From positions 89,845,449 to 89,909,448 of the forward strand of contig CM066735.1 of the NCBI GenBank assembly GCA_033961575.1: a DNA stretch of 64,000 bases. Reading direction: 5' to 3'. Source of the stretch: Aselliscus stoliczkanus (taxonomy: Eukaryota > Chordata > Mammalia > Chiroptera > Hipposideridae). Under the pieces are notes generated by a model that was given only the letters and a program-made list of their open reading frames with translations, searched no databases and had not been told where the DNA came from. Shown here one piece after another: positions 62,701 to 64,000 of this stretch; the first letter of the stretch is position 1, and every line of letters begins with the position of its first letter. Position numbers and translations under genes: made by a program.

Positions 62701-63877
62701 ACAACAGCATTCCTTATTTGGTTAATGTTGTTTAATTCAATTTATAGTTTTGTTTATGTAAGGAGGCATCTTGCTTTGCAATTTTTATTTTTATCCCTTT
62801 GTATCTAGTCTTTAAACTTGACTTTGTTTATATATTTTACTGAAAAATTAAATTGAATTGTAAATCTCCCCCCTTTTCTTTTTTGGCTACCAAAAGTGAA
62901 CTTTTTGTTTTATGGAGTGTCATAGTTAACTCAGTCATTTTTAATTCTCCGAGTACCTTAAACAATTTAGATGCATTTTTGTGTAATGGCTGTTGTGATT
63001 TAAAATAAATTAAATGTGATGTCACCTATAATAACTTCTGTTAAGTTCATTGGATTTTGAAATTTAATATTAACACAAGAAGATTTTTTTTTATTGCAAT
63101 CCATTCTATGAAAAAAGACCCTATTAATAAAATTTTAGAGAAGCCCTCATAATTCATACTCTTAACTACCAGCTCTTAAATTCTTAAGTGAACTTTCTCT
63201 TCATCCTTATACGAGTATTCTTGCTTTAAGAATTTTTATTAAGAATTCATCCTTAGAGAGTGACTGTACCTTAGCATATTTATTACGGCTGTAAAACATT
63301 TTCATAAGTGATATTTATTTTGGGTTTCAAATTGTTCATTCACTCACTAATATAAAAATGTGCCAAGATGCAATGGTAAAACATTAGTTCCACTCTATTA
63401 ATTTTAAGATGTGGTGTCGTGTTTTGTGACTTATACTGCCTGGGCAAAGCAGTTAATTTTTCATCACATTCCTGTATAAATAGGGATTGAATATACCACT
63501 CATTTTGAATACTTCATTGTATATTTTTAGAAAATTTAAACTTTTTGTAAGAAATGTATCTTCATAGGTAATTTTGCAGATAATCTAAAATAACCCCACC
63601 GACTGAAGATTTAGCATTAAAAGTATAGCATTAGTGAAATTTGTAATGCAATATTCAATAAAATTCAGTAGTGATTTGATGCTCTACAGGACTTTAATAT
63701 AAAGTTTATTATTTTTTACAGGCAGCAGAAGAGGAAGAAACACAAAACCAGCATGATGATAGTTCCTCTGATTCAGGAACTCCGTCAGGCCCTGATTTTA
63801 ATTATCTTTTAAATATGTCTCTGTGGTCTCTTACTAAAGAAAAAGTTGAAGAACTGATTAAACAGAGAGATGCAAAA
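24055..63877 (+). CDS. TOP2B: TOP2B, DNA topoisomerase II beta (5' part, 26 exons, truncated at window edge)
   Basis: This is a nuclear type IIA topoisomerase, which passes one DNA duplex through a transient double-strand break using ATP and Mg2+. Twenty-six exons join into 1167 codons with consistent phases and GT-AG introns. Landmarks in local numbering: NAADN ATPase motif at 110-114, GRNGYGAKL at 180-188, QTK loop at 395-397, TOPRIM Glu480 in EGDSAK, DQDQD at 560-564, PLRGK in exon 12, and catalytic Tyr824 in the PRYIFTML context. The short Gly-rich N-terminus and the exon 2 residues ([19 protein letters not shown]) identify the beta rather than the alpha paralogue. It is about two residues shorter than human at the N-terminus and otherwise nearly identical to human TOP2B as I remember it. 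The C-terminal domain (roughly 450 residues and about ten exons in human) lies beyond 64000. No frameshift or internal stop was seen. Confidence 0.98.
25602..25716 (-). mobile_element. A-type SINE in intron 1
   Basis: Long poly-T, gaggaccatgtcactggccc, reversed head ending cgccacttggcctgg. Confidence 0.85.
25900..26110 (+). mobile_element. MIR in intron 1
   Basis: Clear MIR order: gattatgagcatggactttg, acagtcagtgggactttgca, ttcttatctgtaaaataagg, cataggatagtgctggg-like tail. Confidence 0.7.
28240..28400 (+). mobile_element. MIR in intron 1
   Basis: MIR-like: tctccaacctcagtttcctc, atctgtaaaaagtgaatcat, cttcatggagctcttatgaa. Confidence 0.6.
28981..29031. repeat. (TC)n microsatellite
   Basis: About 50 bp of near-pure TC within the intron 1 L1; likely length-variable. 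Confidence 0.92.
29477..29895 (-). mobile_element. C-type composite SINE in intron 1
   Basis: Tail aagatttttattggggaatt, body agacaagttgctggcc and ctcactgtagcctatggcag, reversed head ending gccactcagctggcc; duplication ctatctttttttt / tctattttttttt. Confidence 0.85.
30736..30928 (-). mobile_element. short D-type SINE in intron 1
   Basis: Tail aaagaaagtttattggggaa and gtttcaatctagttgtggag, then an alternative tRNA-like head containing attgaaccggcaacctt. Duplication gacattttagcatttct / gacgttttagcatttct. Confidence 0.82.
30929..32414 (+). other. intron 1 stretch, nothing recognised
   Basis: No SINE and no recognisable repeat. A phrase near 31240-31330 (ttgcctggtgatggtgaggt) has the look of an old repeat, but I cannot place it. 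Confidence 0.4.
32415..32496 (+). mobile_element. 82-bp palindromic mariner MITE in intron 1
   Basis: TA target at 32413-32414 and 32497-32498. The inverted ends of about 33 bp begin ttgggttgttggaaaagtca on the left and ttgggttgccggaaaagtca as the reverse complement of the right. The layout and size are those of MADE1-class MITEs. Confidence 0.88.
32520..32628 (+). mobile_element. A-type SINE in intron 1
   Basis: Head gggccggtcgagtggcacag, B box ggttcgggtc, tail cagtgacactgccct plus A's. Duplication ttaaaatacagttca on both sides. Confidence 0.87.
34033..34203 (+). CDS. TOP2B: TOP2B exon 2 (N-terminal strap, two possible acceptors)
   Basis: The exon encodes [19 protein letters not shown] through SVEPLTQ, 57 codons in phase 0. 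It carries the polar N-terminal strap and the start of the ATPase domain ([23 protein letters not shown]). A second AG at 34046-34047 would start the exon at 34048 and drop exactly TLFDQ. Donor is cag|gtaatt. The upstream tract (tttggttaattttag) is a modest acceptor. Confidence 0.97.
34204..35092 (+). other. TOP2B intron 2, with MIR remnant
   Basis: AT-rich intron. At 34500-34730 there is a MIR-like core (taggtacggttacctccattttatagat and accompanying tail), old and diverged. Nothing else was recognised. Confidence 0.6.
35093..35183 (+). CDS. TOP2B: TOP2B exon 3 (ATPase domain)
   Basis: Encodes [18 protein letters not shown] to KIFDEIL, followed by the first base of a split Val codon. Acceptor is ctcaatgcag, donor gtgagtg. 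The first residue is Leu (CTA); I remember Phe at this place in human, so this may be a lineage substitution. It forms part of the GHKL nucleotide-binding fold. Confidence 0.96.
35184..39183 (+). other. TOP2B introns 3 and 4 (flanking exon 4)
   Basis: These introns lie on either side of exon 4 at 36476-36539. They contain a (GT)n tract near 35236-35254. The stretch 37480-38140 is A/G-rich (gaaagac, ggagagtgaggg) and resembles an ancient interspersed repeat that I cannot classify. No SINE is present in this 4-kb stretch, the longest SINE-free part of the gene after intron 1. Confidence 0.5.
36476..36539 (+). CDS. TOP2B: TOP2B exon 4 (NAADN ATP-binding motif)
   Basis: A 64-nt exon encoding [20 protein letters not shown]. 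The Asn of NAADN (local residue 110) coordinates Mg-ATP in GHKL ATPases. The exon has split codons at both ends (Val in, Pro out). Acceptor ttttgtag, donor gtaagtat. Confidence 0.97.
39184..39329 (+). CDS. TOP2B: TOP2B exon 5 (ATPase domain)
   Basis: Encodes [20 protein letters not shown] to [10 protein letters not shown]. The NGKGIP stretch is the second GHKL motif, where DxGxG-type residues contact the adenine. Acceptor tttacag, donor acag|gtaaag. Split codons at both ends are resolved by the flanking exons. Confidence 0.97.
39330..41035 (+). other. TOP2B introns 5 and 6
   Basis: AT-rich introns either side of exon 6. I see only homopolymer T and A runs (for example near 40528-40543 and 40742-40757) and no recognisable mobile element or RNA gene. 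Confidence 0.5.
40211..40308 (+). CDS. TOP2B: TOP2B exon 6 ([12 protein letters not shown] lid)
   Basis: Encodes [33 protein letters not shown]. The GRNGYGAK loop wraps the triphosphate of ATP and is nearly invariant in eukaryotic topoisomerase II. Acceptor gttcttacag, donor caggtatga. Confidence 0.97.
41036..41248 (+). CDS. TOP2B: TOP2B exon 7 (ATPase domain)
   Basis: A 213-nt exon encoding [17 protein letters not shown] to VMFNGKKLP, with no split codons. It covers the end of the GHKL fold. Acceptor ttttaaag, donor cct|gtaagt. The following 3.4-kb intron is mostly antisense L1 sequence. Confidence 0.97.
41470..43380 (-). mobile_element. L1 remnants (antisense) in TOP2B intron 7
   Basis: The 5' part (tttcaggtgtacaaaata, 41500-41830) matches the L1 3' end in reverse. 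The stretch 42360-43300 matches the familiar old L1 phrase 'ctgctggcaataaattccctcag ... tgatgagaagtctgctgtag' in reverse orientation. A (TC)n tract and a (TA)n tract at 41660-41726 interrupt it. Open frames here are fortuitous. 43380-44640 probably continues the same element but is too diverged to say. Confidence 0.7.
41661..41727. repeat. (TC)n then (TA)n microsatellite
   Basis: A nearly pure TC run (41661-41705) is followed directly by (AT)n to 41727, inside the intron 7 L1. It is a likely length-polymorphic site. Confidence 0.9.
44663..44836 (+). CDS. TOP2B: TOP2B exon 8 (transducer start)
   Basis: Encodes [15 protein letters not shown] to FVNSIATTK, 58 codons in phase 0. It begins the transducer region linking ATP hydrolysis to gate movement. 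Acceptor aattaatag is pyrimidine-poor. Donor aaa|gtaagt is strong. Confidence 0.97.
44837..46835 (+). other. TOP2B intron 8, with L1 3' tail and MIR
   Basis: 46000-46260 is L1-like. 46265-46382 is a sense L1 3' end (tatatttgaaacctatgtaa, then caccccaatacattttaattt and a poly-A), a style I associate with laurasiatherian L1s. 46660-46760 is MIR-like. 44840-45990 shows nothing I can name. Confidence 0.55.
46836..46937 (+). CDS. TOP2B: TOP2B exon 9 (transducer)
   Basis: Encodes [27 protein letters not shown] to KPFQ. Acceptor has a long pyrimidine tract (tttctttctctttag). Donor caa|gtcagtga is weak because it has no G at exon -1 and C at intron +3. The next intron is only 82 nt. Confidence 0.97.
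47020..47157 (+). CDS. TOP2B: TOP2B exon 10 (QTK loop)
   Basis: Encodes [18 protein letters not shown] to [10 protein letters not shown]. The QTK loop (local 395-397, SQTKENMT) reaches from the transducer into the ATP site and senses hydrolysis. Acceptor ttttaacag, donor gca|gtgagt. Confidence 0.97.
47158..48815 (+). other. TOP2B intron 10
   Basis: AT-rich and free of SINEs. Nothing was recognised apart from short A/T runs. Confidence 0.5.
48816..48954 (+). CDS. TOP2B: TOP2B exon 11 (transducer to TOPRIM linker)
   Basis: Encodes [19 protein letters not shown] to KLDDANDA plus the first base of a split Gly. Acceptor gatttttag, donor gctg|gtaaga. It contains the linker running toward the TOPRIM domain. 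Confidence 0.97.
49271..49412 (-). mobile_element. B-type SINE next to the exon 12 acceptor
   Basis: Poly-T, agctgtgccgtcctgccacc, reversed head ending gagccactcagccggccc at 49412. Duplicated tatatgtcttt lies on both sides; the right copy now forms part of the polypyrimidine tract of exon 12. Confidence 0.88.
49443..49600 (+). CDS. TOP2B: TOP2B exon 12 (TOPRIM, EGDSAK)
   Basis: Encodes [20 protein letters not shown] to NVREASHKQ. Glu480 of EGDSAK is a catalytic metal ligand, and PLRGKILNV is the conserved TOPRIM loop. Acceptor is aaatttctctcag. A SINE ends only 30 nt before the exon (see findings). Donor cag|gtatat. Confidence 0.97.
49760..49885 (+). CDS. TOP2B: TOP2B exon 13 (TOPRIM)
   Basis: Encodes [20 protein letters not shown] to GKIMIMTDQ. 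It contributes the first Asp of the metal-binding DxDxD cluster (local 560). Acceptor catatatag, donor cag|gttggt, the latter weak at +3 to +5. Confidence 0.97.
50694..50814 (+). mobile_element. A-type SINE in intron 13
   Basis: Head ggggccggccaagtggcgag, B box ggttcggtccc, poly-A; perfect 13-bp duplication aaaatgtagttct. It ends 122 nt before exon 14. Confidence 0.9.
50937..51047 (+). CDS. TOP2B: TOP2B exon 14 (TOPRIM DQDGSH)
   Basis: Encodes [19 protein letters not shown] to ITPIVK. Asp562 and Asp564 complete the Mg2+ cluster begun in exon 13. The exon is followed by an 83-nt intron, one of the shortest here. Donor aag|gtacta. Confidence 0.97.
51131..51236 (+). CDS. TOP2B: TOP2B exon 15
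   Basis: Encodes [19 protein letters not shown] to KIKYYK plus a split Gly. It lies between TOPRIM and the winged-helix domain. Donor aaag|gttcgt is poor (T at +3, C at +4), and the 1.2-kb intron after it is largely L1 sequence. Confidence 0.96.
51250..52440 (-). mobile_element. L1 3'-end remnants filling TOP2B intron 15
   Basis: 51280-51600 resembles an old L1 3' region (cttccagacattatatta, tgtatctctaaaataat). 51995-52430 is a clear antisense L1 3' UTR (tttattgaggtataattaac, ggtgtacaacataagttgatg, ctggcaaccaccattctag). These occupy nearly all of the 1.2-kb intron between exons 15 and 16. Confidence 0.75.
52454..52563 (+). CDS. TOP2B: TOP2B exon 16
   Basis: Encodes [21 protein letters not shown] to DDAAITL. 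YKGLGTS is a strongly conserved type II topoisomerase segment. AREYF carries Arg where I remember Lys in human. Acceptor attgtacag, donor ttg|gtaata. Confidence 0.97.
52906..52998 (+). CDS. TOP2B: TOP2B exon 17
   Basis: Encodes [31 protein letters not shown], 31 codons in phase 0. The next intron is 95 nt. Acceptor aaaatctttcag, donor gag|gttagt. Confidence 0.97.
53094..53208 (+). CDS. TOP2B: TOP2B exon 18
   Basis: Encodes [21 protein letters not shown] to RSIPSLVD plus a split Gly, entering the winged-helix cleavage domain. Acceptor cttttctcttag, donor gatg|gtaagt. A B-type SINE lies about 160 nt downstream. Confidence 0.97.
53370..53518 (+). mobile_element. B-type SINE in intron 18
   Basis: Head gggccggccaagtggctcag to gatggctcagct, then a (TAAA)n-type tail. 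Duplication aaaaccatttttt / aaaaccctttttc, imperfect. Confidence 0.87.
53840..54330. mobile_element. L2 and MIR remnants in intron 18
   Basis: 53840-54070 has L2-like phrases (tctatgaagtcttctttaac; ttctcaaggaaaggggccat). 54130-54300 has MIR-like phrases (cattatctcatgtaatcctt; ctgatgaggacactgagact). Confidence 0.55.
54501..54598 (+). mobile_element. 5'-truncated A-type SINE in intron 18
   Basis: Starts at gcagtggcgcggtggttaaa, lacking the ggccggc cap; tail agtgacactgccctc plus A's. Duplication agaccagaaggt at 54489-54500 and 54599-54610. Confidence 0.87.
54835..54956 (+). CDS. TOP2B: TOP2B exon 19 (winged-helix domain)
   Basis: Encodes [17 protein letters not shown] to [19 protein letters not shown] and YHHGE are conserved DNA-gate motifs; the HxHxE-like part lies close to the active site. 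Acceptor ttaaaactag, donor gaa|gtaagc. Confidence 0.97.
55157..55305 (+). CDS. TOP2B: TOP2B exon 20 (catalytic tyrosine)
   Basis: Encodes [19 protein letters not shown] to [10 protein letters not shown]. The TAT at 55286-55288 is the catalytic Tyr (local 824) that attacks the scissile phosphate and forms the 5'-phosphotyrosyl link. The preceding Arg is present. Acceptor ctattctgtag, donor aag|gtaac. Confidence 0.97.
55538..55914 (-). mobile_element. long D-type composite SINE in intron 20
   Basis: Tail aaagattttattggggaatt; body agttgtggagggcgcagg and agctccaagtccagtcac; two successive tRNA-like modules (aaccggcaaccttgtcagga near 55750; gaatcgaactggtgacac near 55847), ending cactcgactggccc. 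Confidence 0.82.
56233..56464 (+). CDS. TOP2B: TOP2B exon 21 (DNA gate/tower)
   Basis: A 232-nt exon, the longest coding exon here. It encodes [19 protein letters not shown] to LDGLDPHPM and includes [18 protein letters not shown]. The Ile of GIGTGW bends DNA by intercalation in the family. Met in FPAMDDN replaces Val as I remember human. Acceptor tccttttgttag, donor atg|gtaatt. Confidence 0.97.
56465..58366 (+). other. TOP2B intron 21
   Basis: Contains a B-type SINE (56617-56748), a C/T run near 56982-57003, (GT)n/(TA)n at 57517-57545, a (TCTA)n tract near 57600-57620, and an unclassified ancient repeat-like A/G-rich block at 57800-58330. No coding exon was seen. Confidence 0.55.
56617..56748 (-). 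mobile_element. B-type SINE in intron 21
   Basis: Poly-T, agctgagccatccttcaacc, reversed head ending cacttggccggcccc; duplication cttgatgtgtgtgctt / cttaatgtgtgctt. It starts about 150 nt after exon 21. Confidence 0.86.
58367..58501 (+). CDS. TOP2B: TOP2B exon 22 (tower)
   Basis: Encodes [21 protein letters not shown] to ELPVRTWTQ, 45 codons in phase 0. It is part of the tower domain. Acceptor ttttttttctgtgcag is strong. GTLQEL has Leu for the Ile I recall in human. Donor cag|gttagt. Confidence 0.97.
59147..59347 (+). CDS. TOP2B: TOP2B exon 23 (tower to coiled coil)
   Basis: Encodes [17 protein letters not shown] to TSLTCNSM, 67 codons in phase 0. The segment runs from the tower toward the C-gate arms. 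Acceptor aatctcttatag, donor atg|gtaatt. Confidence 0.97.
60166..60277 (-). mobile_element. A-type SINE in intron 23
   Basis: Poly-T, gagggcagtgtcactggccc, reversed head ending gccacttggctggccc; duplication tcaaataattttt on both sides. It ends 239 nt before exon 24. Confidence 0.88.
60517..60712 (+). CDS. TOP2B: TOP2B exon 24 (C-gate coiled coil)
   Basis: Encodes [19 protein letters not shown] to KIQGKLTI plus a split Glu. It carries the first long coiled-coil arm, including [13 protein letters not shown]. Acceptor tgttttgcttag, donor atag|gtaaga. The intron after it is 138 nt. Confidence 0.97.
60851..60942 (+). CDS. TOP2B: TOP2B exon 25 (C-gate)
   Basis: Encodes [24 protein letters not shown] to EAQEK, part of the C-gate globule. 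Acceptor ccctcacatag, donor aag|gtaatc. The downstream intron is 2.8 kb. Confidence 0.97.
60943..63721 (+). other. TOP2B intron 25
   Basis: A 2.8-kb AT-rich intron with no SINE. I recognise no mobile element, RNA gene or further exon in it. Confidence 0.5.
63722..63877 (+). CDS. TOP2B: TOP2B exon 26 (returning coiled-coil arm)
   Basis: Encodes an acidic loop ([19 protein letters not shown]) and then [27 protein letters not shown], the returning coiled-coil arm. Acceptor attttttacag, donor aaa|gtatga, phase 0. This is the last exon in the window; exon 27 should start beyond 64000 with the GREV-type continuation. Confidence 0.96.
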
Positions 63878-64000
63878 GTATGAACTTTTGTGGGTTAAAT
63901 AAGTTGAAACTATTTCAGTGTTACCCATATCTTTGTTTTCCTTTTTTCAAGAATAAGTATTTTGATTTACCATTTATACATTTTAAAATTATTGGATGTT

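Overview
The window is mammalian nuclear DNA. It holds the promoter, the 5' UTR and the first 26 coding exons of DNA topoisomerase II beta (TOP2B) on the + strand. Joined by hand, the exons (24055 to 63877) give 3501 nt, or 1167 codons, with every splice phase consistent and every intron GT-AG. The encoded part runs from the N-terminus through the GHKL ATPase, transducer, TOPRIM, winged-helix/tower (catalytic Tyr) and most of the C-gate coiled coil. The remaining exons for the C-terminal domain lie beyond the right edge.

Species: the window is rich in tRNA-derived SINEs that I do not recognise as primate Alu, rodent B1/B2, carnivore CAN or equine ERE. They occur with mariner-type MITEs and L1 3' ends of a laurasiatherian style. 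From memory of such SINEs I suspect a bat, possibly a rhinolophoid, but this is inference and weakly held.

Layout. 1-22.8 kb: intergenic DNA with no supportable gene, filled with L2 and L1 remnants, a pogo/Tigger element, an inverted pair of mariner copies, MITEs and SINEs. 22.85-24.4 kb: CpG island with two inverted CCAAT boxes 32 bp apart, GC boxes, a hairpin matching mir-4442, a 5' UTR with upstream ORFs, and exon 1. 24.1-34.0 kb: large intron 1 with SINEs, an L1, and an 82-bp palindromic mariner MITE. 34.0-63.9 kb: exons 2-26, with L1 blocks in introns 7 and 15 and SINEs in introns 11, 13, 18, 20, 21 and 23.

Most notable: (i) two in-frame acceptors at exon 2 that match the two known TOP2B N-terminal isoforms; (ii) a SINE ending 30 nt upstream of the TOPRIM exon, where it may have rewritten the branch-point region; (iii) a miRNA-like hairpin at the promoter; (iv) a modular SINE family whose heads and bodies are exchanged between subtypes; (v) a near-perfect MITE hairpin transcribed in intron 1. 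I found no wholly new gene system.
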